Origin: an uncultured bacterium
Lineage (GTDB): Bacteria > Bacillota > Clostridia > Oscillospirales > Acutalibacteraceae
Assembly: GCA_905215105.1 (NCBI GenBank)
Contig: CAJMOI010000085.1
Location: forward strand, 1-8,108
DNA: 8,108 bases
Reading direction: 5' to 3'
A program made the position numbers and the translations under genes. The notes under the pieces were generated by a model, which saw nothing but the letters and a program-made list of their open reading frames with translations, was not told the origin of the DNA and ran no database searches. Shown in pieces: positions 1 through 6,409 of this stretch (position 1 is the stretch's first letter; each line of letters begins with the position of its first letter).

Positions 1-54
1 CTGCTTGAACAATTTTTACTTTCAAATATTGTCTAACTTTTGGGGGTCACTTCA
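1..54. mobile_element. Probable end of an IS3-family insertion sequence (partial)
   Basis: Positions 30-54, read on the minus strand, begin TGAAGTGACCCCCAAAAGTT and continue AGACA. This resembles from memory the terminal inverted repeats of IS3-family elements of the IS150 type: a 5' TG end, a run of C, then AAAAGTT and GACA. The outer boundary would be at position 54 and the element would extend left beyond the window. No transposase reading frame can be recognised in the 54 bases, so I cannot say whether this is the left or right end, or whether the element is intact. The opposite end and the 3-4 bp target duplication lie outside the window. The boundary is 42 bases past the hydrolase stop codon. 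A chance resemblance remains possible. Confidence 0.5.
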
Positions 55-96
55 TTTGATTCTGGGGGGCTTTTTCTTATTGCTGATATGTTTTTA

Positions 97-2424
97 TTAT
101 ACTGCAGAAATTACCAGTGTTTCTTCCCGTACCTCTTCTCCGGATACGGTGAGCTTCACGTCTCCTGCTGCACCGGTACTGCGCAGATAAATCACCATCT
201 GTCCCTGATAGGCCCGGCGGGTAGCACTGGAACAATCAGTAGGATCAAACAGATCGCCGTTATCCAGTGCAATCAGGCTGGCTTCCCCTTCCACTGTGAC
301 TTTCAGTCTGGGACAAGCTGTGGGCACCAACCGTCCATGGCTGTCCACAACGGACACCACAACCTGTGCCACATCTTCCCCATCAGCTTTCAGTTCGTCC
401 AGTGCTTCCAGACGAAGGGACACCGGTGCGCCGGTGGTTTCCAGCACATCCTCGGCTCCCTCTACTTCTGCTTTCAGCTGACCTTCTTCAAAGGGAACCA
501 CACAGCGATAGCTGCCATTTGTTTCCGTTTCATCGGCCATTTCCAGCACACGGCCATTCAGCGTCACTTTCGGCACACCTGCACTGGAATAGCAGCGAAT
601 TTCCACAGAATCACCGGGAACATAATTCCACTTTCTGGAAAATGCCCAGGCTTCCCGTTCCTCTTCACAGGCCTCTGCCGTCACCAGACTGACAGTGGGC
701 ATTTCCGCCCAAAGTCCCTGACGATAGTAATACTGGGGCTTTTCAAATCCAGCCGTGGTGAGCAATCCGGCAGAAGATCCGTGCATAGGCCAGAGGATGG
801 TTTCTCCGAAAAAGTCTACACCGGTCCACAGGCACTGTCCGAAAATGTTCTCACTGTCGCGGACAGCTTTCCAAGCTTCCATAGAGTGACCGTTTTCGCT
901 GCCGAAGAAGGGCTTTTCAGGAAAACGCTTGTGGTCCTCTTCGTAATACTGCTCTTTATAGTTGTATCCTACCACGTCCATGGAATCGATATAACCGAGA
1001 TAAGTGGAAAGTTCGGGGAAAGCCACTGCCGCCGTTACCGGACGGGTGGTATCTTCTTCTTTCACTTCCCGAGCCAGCATATTGGCCAGCACGGTCAACC
1101 GCTCCATGTTGGGCTTTGCAGGGTTGTACATCCGCTCTGCCATGGGCTTATTGGCATCGTTATTGCCCGTCATCATGGTAAACTTGGGATGACAGTACGG
1201 ATCATTGGGGTAATCGATCTCATTGCCGATACTCCACATAATAATGCTGGGGTGGTTCCGGTCCCGGCGAACAAGGGTTTTCAGGTCGTGTTCCTGCCAC
1301 TGAGGGAAATTCTCGGAATATCCGTAGTGCTTGGGCGGATACACGTTGTGTCCGGTAGACCACTTGTTCTTGCAGCCCTCCCACTCGTCAAAGGCTTCAT
1401 CAATGACAAAGAAGCCCATCCGGTCGCACAGATCATACAGTTCCGGCATATGGGGGTTATGGCTCATACGGATGGTATTGGCGCCCATCTTCTTCAGCTT
1501 TTCCAGACGGTGTGCCCACACCTTTTCATACATGGCTGCCCCCAGCGTACCGCCATCGTGGTGGACACAGACGCCTTTCAGCTTCATGGATTTTCCGTTG
1601 CAGTAAAATCCATGATCAGCGTCAAAGGTTACCTCACGGATACCTACAGGATTTTCTACTCGGTCATTGCCAACAGTGGAAATCAGCTGGTACAGTACAG
1701 GAGAAGAAGGCTCCCACAGCTGAGGGTTTTTCACCTGTCCGGTCAGGGTGACCACCGTTTTTTCACCGGCTGCTACTGTAACGGCTTTTTCCAGAACCGC
1801 AGCCTCTTCCCCATCCTGGGTCAGCAGACGGTGACAGATGGTCGTTTCTGCATCTTCTCCGGTGTGGTTTTCCACCTCAGACTGTACTGTAATATTTGCA
1901 CAGCCGTCTGCAACAGAATCAACGGAGAAGAACACGCCGTGATGGGCAAAGCCTACCGGTTCGGATGTCTCAATGGAAACCTTCCGATAGATTCCGCAGC
2001 CGGTAAACCAGCGAGAATCCGCCAGATCTTCCCGCTCCACTCGAACACTGAGTACATTTTCCGTCTCGCCAAAAGCCACAAAATCAGTGATATCCAGGGC
2101 GATTTCGGAATATCCATACGGGTAACAGCCCAGATAATAGCTGTTGCACCAGATTTTTGCATTCTTATAAATACCGTCAAAAATAACGCGGACCCGTTTT
2201 CCTTCGTCCTCTTTTGACAGGGTGAAATGGCGGCGATACCAGGCAGTTCCTCCCGGCAGATAACCGGTACCGCTGGAACAGGAGCGGTCAAAGGGCATCG
2301 TTACTGACCAGTCATGAGGCACGGTGACGGTTTTCCAACCGCCATCATCATGGTCTTTCTGAAATGCGGAAGGCTGGTCTCCGTAATAAAATTTCCAGTT
2401 TTGATTAATAGTCATACAGGGCAT
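97..2424 (-). CDS. Glycoside hydrolase family 2 protein (beta-galactosidase-like), cytoplasmic
   Basis: This is a 775-residue retaining beta-glycosidase of family GH2. I chose the start at 2424 because GGAGG at 2433-2437 lies 8 bases upstream; the in-frame ATG at 2430 is too close to it, and an extension to 2529 would run into the terminator upstream. Residues 1-155 form the N-terminal sugar-binding jelly roll (PHDWSV at 36-41, GTAWYRRHF at 59-67). Residues about 160-270 are the Ig-like domain and about 272-570 the TIM barrel. IRMSHNPHMPELYDLCD (318-334) and VIDEAFDEW (340-348) are typical GH2 barrel segments. Glu402 in SIGNEID is the expected acid/base and Glu510 in FFGSENGH the expected nucleophile. 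The C-terminal part (about 570-775) looks like the beta-sandwich and Big-like domains of long GH2 enzymes. No signal peptide is visible, so it should act inside the cell on sugars brought in by the adjacent transporter. It lacks the NxKG motif of beta-glucuronidases. The substrate is not determined; beta-galactoside is a guess. A 30-residue loop rich in Pro, Met and Asn (about 407-440) follows the acid/base. Confidence 0.92.
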   Translation of the reverse strand: MPCMTINQNWKFYYGDQPSAFQKDHDDGGWKTVTVPHDWSVTMPFDRSCSSGTGYLPGGTAWYRRHFTLSKEDEGKRVRVIFDGIYKNAKIWCNSYYLGCYPYGYSEIALDITDFVAFGETENVLSVRVEREDLADSRWFTGCGIYRKVSIETSEPVGFAHHGVFFSVDSVADGCANITVQSEVENHTGEDAETTICHRLLTQDGEEAAVLEKAVTVAAGEKTVVTLTGQVKNPQLWEPSSPVLYQLISTVGNDRVENPVGIREVTFDADHGFYCNGKSMKLKGVCVHHDGGTLGAAMYEKVWAHRLEKLKKMGANTIRMSHNPHMPELYDLCDRMGFFVIDEAFDEWEGCKNKWSTGHNVYPPKHYGYSENFPQWQEHDLKTLVRRDRNHPSIIMWSIGNEIDYPNDPYCHPKFTMMTGNNDANKPMAERMYNPAKPNMERLTVLANMLAREVKEEDTTRPVTAAVAFPELSTYLGYIDSMDVVGYNYKEQYYEEDHKRFPEKPFFGSENGHSMEAWKAVRDSENIFGQCLWTGVDFFGETILWPMHGSSAGLLTTAGFEKPQYYYRQGLWAEMPTVSLVTAEACEEEREAWAFSRKWNYVPGDSVEIRCYSSAGVPKVTLNGRVLEMADETETNGSYRCVVPFEEGQLKAEVEGAEDVLETTGAPVSLRLEALDELKADGEDVAQVVVSVVDSHGRLVPTACPRLKVTVEGEASLIALDNGDLFDPTDCSSATRRAYQGQMVIYLRSTGAAGDVKLTVSGEEVREETLVISAV

Positions 2425-2432
2425 TTTCATTC

Positions 2433-2437
2433 CCTCC
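2433..2437 (-). promoter_or_regulatory. Ribosome binding site deciding the GH2 start
   Basis: The minus strand reads GGAGGGAATGAAAATG. The GGAGG core is 8 bases from the ATG at 2424 but only 2 bases from the ATG at 2430. This favours the 775-residue product over the 777-residue one and over the 810-residue form that would start at 2529. Confidence 0.7.
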
Positions 2438-2511
2438 ATTTGGGTCTCGGGTTCATTGATTTTCCGGCTGACAATTTGCCGGCAACTCCTCGAAAAGTTC
2501 ATATGTGCTTT

Positions 2512-2546
2512 AAAAATACAGGGGCCCACAATCGCTGCGGGCCCCC
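2512..2546 (-). terminator. Intrinsic terminator or attenuator between the binding-protein and GH2 genes
   Basis: On the minus strand a 10-bp stem (GGGGCCCGCA with TGTGGGCCCC, one G-U pair) closes a 5-base GCGAT loop and is followed by TGTATTTTT. It starts about 40 bases after the stop codon of the solute-binding protein gene. The U tract is broken by TGTA, so termination is probably incomplete. I see no convincing promoter between it and the GH2 gene. The likely effect is that most transcripts end after the binding protein and a fraction read through into the hydrolase. A strong GC stem here could also protect the 3' end of the upstream mRNA. Confidence 0.75.
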
Positions 2547-2585
2547 ATTTTCAGTGATTCAGGTTCATGCTGTGTGGTACACAGA

Positions 2586-4151
2586 TTAGCTGTACATTTC
2601 CTGCAGCTGCTTCTCTGCGGTAGCCAGAGCCTCTTCATAACCGGCTTCCTTCAGCTTCTGACGGAACTCGGCCACATAGGACTCAGGATCGGTGGTCATC
2701 TTACCGAATGCGATCTGAGGCATGTAGGTGCTGTACACGTTGGACAGGTTGCTCAGCTGGTTCAGTTCGCTCTTGTCAGGTACATACTGGCCATAGGGAT
2801 ACTCGATAGCGAAGGTCTCATACTCTTCAACCAGAGTCTCATAGGGATCCCATGCATAGGTGGAAACCTTGCGCTCCAGGTCGTCGTTACGGCCAGCCCA
2901 GAAGTTGAAGGACACACCGTTGGTGGCGTTGTCATAGCCTTCGGTCCATTCCAGCATGTCGGTATCTTCGTTGATGGTGTACTGCTCACCTTCGAAGCCG
3001 TACTGCATCAGGTCATAAACTTCCTGATTGAATCTCATCTCGTCATAAACCTGCAGGGCAACGTCAGGATGCTGAGACTTGTTGGCAACTGCCATAGCGC
3101 CGTGGGTAATAACCATCTTCACAACGTTCTGGGTCTCTTCACCGAAGTAGAAGAAGCCAACGTCGGAGCCGGGCTGTCTCTTATCCATTTCGGGACGAAC
3201 GGTGGTGTACCAGGTCTGGGTGTGGTGCTGATCCACGCCGGTCAGGCCTTCGTACATAGCCTTACGGGTATCGGTTTCGTTGTTCAGAACGTCGGTTCTC
3301 CAGTAACCAGCGTCGGCCCATGCCTTCTGGTTCTTGGCGAAGTTCACCAGTTCATCGCCCTCCAGATAATATCTGGACAGGGTGTAGGGATCGTCCTTGG
3401 ACTCGCCATAGAACAGTGCTACGCCGAAGCCGTCGATGGAGATGTCATCGGTATGAGAGGACTGCCAGCCGCCAGCCAGCTGAGTTACCAGGCTGATGTC
3501 CTTGCCCTTTGCATCCCACGGGATGACGTCAGGCATATTGTCCTTGATGTACTGCAGATAGGTGCCCATATCTTTCCAACTGTGGACACCTTCGGTCAGA
3601 CCGGCCTCGGTAGCCCAGTCCTGACGATACATAAAGCCGTGGTTGATCCACTGTGCATAGTTATCCTCGGGAATCACATAGATCTTGTCATCCAGCTTGC
3701 ACTGATCCCAGTGGCCAAGCTCGTTGACCTGCTCCCAGGTTCTGGGGGCGTTTTCCTTCAGCATATCCTCACTCAGAGCCATAAAGCCGCCGTTCTGAGA
3801 GTTGGGCCATGCATCCAGCCAGTCGGTTGCGGTCACAACCAAGTCGATGTTGCCGGTCTGAGAAGCCAGCATCATGTTGTAGTTGGTGAGATAGTCGGTC
3901 CACTCGATCCAGTGCAGCTTCAGCTGAGCGTTGCACTTTTCTTTCAGGATCTCGTTGACAGCTTCCAGAGCCTTGTCGGTCTGGTTGGTGGGGATGTCGC
4001 CAGTGGTCATATAGGTGATGGTAACGAGATCACCGTTGGCAGCGTCACCGGAATCGCCGCCGGCACCGGAAGTTCCGCCGTTGTTGCCGCAAGCGGTAGC
4101 TGCCAAAGCCATCATGGCCGCAAGAATCAACGCAGTAATTCTTTTTTTCAT
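2586..4151 (-). CDS. Extracellular solute-binding lipoprotein of a sugar ABC transporter (LplA/YtcQ type)
   Basis: This 521-residue lipoprotein should capture the sugar substrate at the outer face of the membrane and hand it to the two permeases encoded upstream. Residues 1-20 are a lipoprotein signal peptide (MKKR, then a hydrophobic stretch). The lipobox ATAC puts the lipidated cysteine at 21, followed by a Gly/Ser/Asn-rich linker to about residue 40. The mature part starts with VTITYMTTGDIPT and has the Trp- and Tyr-rich character of carbohydrate-binding proteins. The C-terminal region, about 383-519 (ELNQLSNLSNVYSTY, then an LKEAGYEEAL-type helix and EKQLQEMY), matches what I know of the DUF3502-type end of LplA-like proteins. 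The length of about 520 is normal for this subgroup. AGAAAGGA at 4160-4167 is a usable ribosome binding site, 8 bases from the ATG. The gene is third in the permease operon after a 101-base gap and is followed by a terminator. The sugar bound is not evident. Confidence 0.92.
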   Translation of the reverse strand: MKKRITALILAAMMALAATACGNNGGTSGAGGDSGDAANGDLVTITYMTTGDIPTNQTDKALEAVNEILKEKCNAQLKLHWIEWTDYLTNYNMMLASQTGNIDLVVTATDWLDAWPNSQNGGFMALSEDMLKENAPRTWEQVNELGHWDQCKLDDKIYVIPEDNYAQWINHGFMYRQDWATEAGLTEGVHSWKDMGTYLQYIKDNMPDVIPWDAKGKDISLVTQLAGGWQSSHTDDISIDGFGVALFYGESKDDPYTLSRYYLEGDELVNFAKNQKAWADAGYWRTDVLNNETDTRKAMYEGLTGVDQHHTQTWYTTVRPEMDKRQPGSDVGFFYFGEETQNVVKMVITHGAMAVANKSQHPDVALQVYDEMRFNQEVYDLMQYGFEGEQYTINEDTDMLEWTEGYDNATNGVSFNFWAGRNDDLERKVSTYAWDPYETLVEEYETFAIEYPYGQYVPDKSELNQLSNLSNVYSTYMPQIAFGKMTTDPESYVAEFRQKLKEAGYEEALATAEKQLQEMYS

Positions 4152-4172
4152 GATACACTATCCTTTCTCTTC

Positions 4173-4228
4173 TGTGCCCTCTGGACACATAATTTTTTTA
4201 TTAGATCGCTTTCACTCTTGGGAAGCGA
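4173..4228 (-). promoter_or_regulatory. Two small hairpins in the permease 2 to binding-protein intergenic gap
   Basis: The 101-base gap holds two inverted repeats. On the minus strand TCGCTT (4206-4211) and AAGCGA (4223-4228) can form a 6-bp stem with an 11-base loop. TGTGTCC and GGGCACA (4173-4189) can form a 7-bp stem with a 3-base loop just upstream of the ribosome binding site. Neither is followed by a U tract on the minus strand, so they are not good terminators. Hairpins at this place often act as processing or stabilising elements that raise binding-protein mRNA above permease mRNA. That role is inferred from position only. Confidence 0.35.
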
Positions 4229-4252
4229 ACCATAAACGAACTTGAAATTTGA

Positions 4253-5170
4253 TCAGCCCTTAACAGCGCCGACAGTCAGACCGGAAACAAAATACTTCTG
4301 CACGAAGGGGTACAGCAGAATAATGGGACCGGTTGCAACCACAGCGGTTGCCATTTTCAGGGTTTCGGAAGGCAGGGATACGCCAACCACCATGGAACCT
4401 GCTACAGAGCTTTGCAGTGCAGCAATCTTGTTCACCACGTTGTACAGATGGAACTGCAGGGGCTTATATTTCACCTGAGAAGTGAGGAACAGGGAGGTAT
4501 TGTACCATTCATTCCAGTAACCCAAAGCCAGGAACAGGCCGATAGTTGCCAGTGCAGGAATGATGGTGGGAAGAATCAGAGTAAAGAAGATGCGGAAATC
4601 GCCTGCGCCGTCAATTTTACCGGACTCGGTGATTTCATGGGGGATCGCCTTGATGAAGTTCTTCATCAGAATGATCAGCCAGGGGTTCATCAGCAGGGGC
4701 AGCCACACTGCCAGATAGTTATCGCGCAGGTTATAAACCTGAACCATCAGCAGATAGAAGGGAACCATGCCTGCATTGAACAGGGAAGTAAAGAAGATGT
4801 AGAAGGAAATCTTATTGCGATAGGGGAAGTCTCTTCTCTGCAGTGCATAGCCGGTCATAGCAATGATGAACAGGCCAACTGCGGTACCGGTAACCATCAT
4901 GACAATGGTCACAATGTAGGCGCCGACCATCTGATCCGGAGAACGGAGCAGCAGGTCATAAGCGAAGGTACTGAAATCACTGGGCCAGATGGTGAAACCG
5001 GTTCTGCGAATGGACTCTTCGGAAGCAAAGGAGGACATGACAATCAGCAGGAACGGGAACACACAGCACAGGGAGAACAGAGAACAGAATACATATGTAA
5101 AGCCGCGGATGACTTTATCGGCCGGATCCAGCTTGACAGCGGTACCGGTAATTTTTTCTTTTTTACTCAT
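4253..5170 (-). CDS. Sugar ABC transporter permease, LplC/YtcP type
   Basis: This 305-residue inner-membrane protein is one half of the transmembrane channel for the imported sugar. The N-terminal 20 residues are cytoplasmic and charged, and TM1 covers about 24-47. Further hydrophobic segments lie near 84-108, 120-144, 152-172, 200-218 and 273-290, giving the usual six. The cytoplasmic EAA loop that contacts the ATPase is at 182-201 (ESGKIDGA, ending in ILP). The family's AA is replaced by SG, which is common in this subgroup. The C-terminus (YPFVQKYFVSG, then VGAVKG) is a hallmark of LplC-like permeases. GGGAGGG at 5178-5184 lies 7 bases before the ATG. The gene starts 15 bases after permease 1 ends, so the two are surely co-transcribed and probably translated in step. 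Length and topology are normal for the family. Confidence 0.95.
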   Translation of the reverse strand: MSKKEKITGTAVKLDPADKVIRGFTYVFCSLFSLCCVFPFLLIVMSSFASEESIRRTGFTIWPSDFSTFAYDLLLRSPDQMVGAYIVTIVMMVTGTAVGLFIIAMTGYALQRRDFPYRNKISFYIFFTSLFNAGMVPFYLLMVQVYNLRDNYLAVWLPLLMNPWLIILMKNFIKAIPHEITESGKIDGAGDFRIFFTLILPTIIPALATIGLFLALGYWNEWYNTSLFLTSQVKYKPLQFHLYNVVNKIAALQSSVAGSMVVGVSLPSETLKMATAVVATGPIILLYPFVQKYFVSGLTVGAVKG

Positions 5171-5185
5171 TTTGTTTCCCTCCCA

Positions 5186-6139
5186 TCAGAACAGCGTATA
5201 GTCGGGATCCAGCTTCTTGACAATGCCGTTTGCCAGCATTACCAGCACAAATCCGAACACAGACTGGAACAAACCAACAGCAGTACCGGAGGAGAAGTTG
5301 AAGTTATTCATCATGCAGCGGTACACATAAGTTTCAATAATATCGGTGGTGGGATACAATACGGAGTTCATACCAACCAGGTTATAGAACAGACCGAAAT
5401 CGCCTTTTACAATGCCGCCGATAGCAAACAGGAACAGGATGATCATGGTGCCCTTCAGGCAAGGAAGGGTGATATAGCGGATTCTCTGGAAACCGTTGGC
5501 ACCGTCCACCTTGGCGGCTTCCATCATGGAAGCATCAATGCCGCAAATTGCTGCGAAGTAAACCACTGTACCATAACCGGTGCTCTGCCACAGTTTGGCC
5601 AGAACAATTACGATTGGGAATGCATAGGGGTCAGAATAAACGGAAGACATTTCGCCGCCCATGCTCTTAATCAGGCTGGGAATGAAACCGAAGTCAGCGT
5701 TGAGCAGGTTATACACCAGCAAGCCGATCAAAACAGCGGAAATGAAGTACGGCAGAAACATCAAAGACTGTGCAACCTTTACAAAGCGCTTACATGCGAC
5801 TTCGTTCAGAAGAATTGCCAGGAACACCTGAATGATGTTGCCCAGAACAATGAACACCAGGTTGTAGAGGATGGTGTTGCGCAGCAGCATCAGAAGTGTG
5901 CCGGAAGAGAACAGAAACTCGAAATTCTGCCAGCCGACAAACTCACTGCCAAAAATACCCGCGTTGTAATTAAAGTTGGTAAACGCGACATAGGCACCGG
6001 GCATAGGCGCATACGACATAAATAGGAAGAAAAGAATTGCCGGCAGACACATCAGCAGCAAGACTTTATTTTGATTCAATCGATACAAAAATCCGTGCTG
6101 GCTCGGCCGGTCCACTGTGACAGACCTGCTTGTTTTCAT
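5186..6139 (-). CDS. Sugar ABC transporter permease, LplB/UgpA type
   Basis: This 317-residue membrane protein forms the other half of the sugar channel and is the first gene of the transporter operon. TM1 is at about 26-46, followed by the conserved periplasmic segment PMPGAYVAFTNFNY, which is characteristic of LplB-like permeases. Other hydrophobic segments are near 86-111, 122-146, 173-199, 230-250 and 285-305. The EAA loop at 207-226 (EAAKVDGANG, ending in TLP) is canonical. The protein ends in KKLDPDYTLF, again typical. AGGAGG at 6148-6153 is a near-ideal ribosome binding site 8 bases before the ATG. The promoter and operator lie 40-90 bases upstream. No ATP-binding protein is encoded in this operon, as is usual for LplABC/CUT1-type systems that share an MsmX-like ATPase. 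Confidence 0.95.
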   Translation of the reverse strand: MKTSRSVTVDRPSQHGFLYRLNQNKVLLLMCLPAILFFLFMSYAPMPGAYVAFTNFNYNAGIFGSEFVGWQNFEFLFSSGTLLMLLRNTILYNLVFIVLGNIIQVFLAILLNEVACKRFVKVAQSLMFLPYFISAVLIGLLVYNLLNADFGFIPSLIKSMGGEMSSVYSDPYAFPIVIVLAKLWQSTGYGTVVYFAAICGIDASMMEAAKVDGANGFQRIRYITLPCLKGTMIILFLFAIGGIVKGDFGLFYNLVGMNSVLYPTTDIIETYVYRCMMNNFNFSSGTAVGLFQSVFGFVLVMLANGIVKKLDPDYTLF

Positions 6140-6179
6140 CTGAAATACCTCCTGTAAGCATTCTCGGTTTCATTTTCAT

Positions 6180-6193
6180 TGAAACCGGTTTCT
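6180..6193. promoter_or_regulatory. LacI-family operator of the transporter operon
   Basis: TGAAACCGGTTTCT contains the perfect 12-bp palindrome GAAACCGGTTTC (6181-6192) with a central CG, the form expected for LacI/GalR proteins. It starts 6 bases after the -10 box, so it covers the expected transcription start and would block initiation. A near copy sits at the lacI promoter (7528-7541). The sequence also fits 13 of 14 positions of the CcpA cre consensus (TGWAANCGNTNWCA), so catabolite control is possible too. An extra half site, CGGTTTCA (6165-6172), is inverted relative to TGAAACCG (6180-6187) at 7 bases distance. Confidence 0.75.
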
Positions 6194-6199
6194 GTAGTC

Positions 6200-6228
6200 A
6201 TTATAACCGCTTTTTTTTTTTTTGTCAA
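6200..6228 (-). promoter_or_regulatory. Consensus sigma-A promoter of the transporter operon
   Basis: On the minus strand TTGACA (6223-6228) and TATAAT (6200-6205) are both perfect matches and stand exactly 17 bases apart. Transcription should start near 6193-6194, inside the operator, giving a leader of about 55 bases before permease 1. The spacer is nearly all A: 13 consecutive A (6211-6223), the first of which is the last base of the -35 box. With such a strong core the promoter would be highly active when the repressor is off. Confidence 0.9.
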
Positions 6229-6331
6229 TGTTTTTCCGATAAATTAACGAAAAAATATTTCTAAATTGTGTCCAAGTATAAAAACTTTGTTTCATTTCTC
6301 GAATTTCGTACAAATTTACGCTGAAACAAAC

Positions 6332-6373
6332 AAAAACCAGAACAAGTTTTTTTGAACCTTGCTCTGGTTTTTT
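6332..6373 (-). terminator. Intrinsic terminator of the lacI-type gene
   Basis: On the minus strand CCAGAGCAAG and CTTGTTCTGG pair over 10 bp with one G-U, extended by flanking A and T runs, around an 11-base loop. TTTTTGTTTG follows. It begins about 37 bases after the lacI stop codon and separates that gene from the strong promoter downstream. The plus strand has a similar hairpin followed by TTTTTT, so it could work both ways, although no plus-strand gene needs it. Confidence 0.88.
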
Positions 6374-6409
6374 ATCTATTTTATTTACTTTTTGAATCTT
6401 GTTTCAAAA

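Noticed and set aside
40..2217. Long plus-strand open frame of 725 codons opposite the GH2 gene
   Set aside because: Antisense shadow of a gene with clear GH2 catalytic motifs; the translation is rich in Cys, His and Phe with no recognisable domain.
2574..6025. Long plus-strand open frames (2574-4235 and 4412-6025) opposite the transporter genes
   Set aside because: They mirror the codon bias of the true minus-strand binding protein and permeases; no domains, and no ribosome binding site recognised.
6040..6179. Possible upstream reading frame in the operon leader starting at the ATGs at 6179, 6173 or 6161
   Set aside because: These ATGs share a frame different from permease 1, but none has a ribosome binding site, and the first lies in or next to the operator; probably chance.
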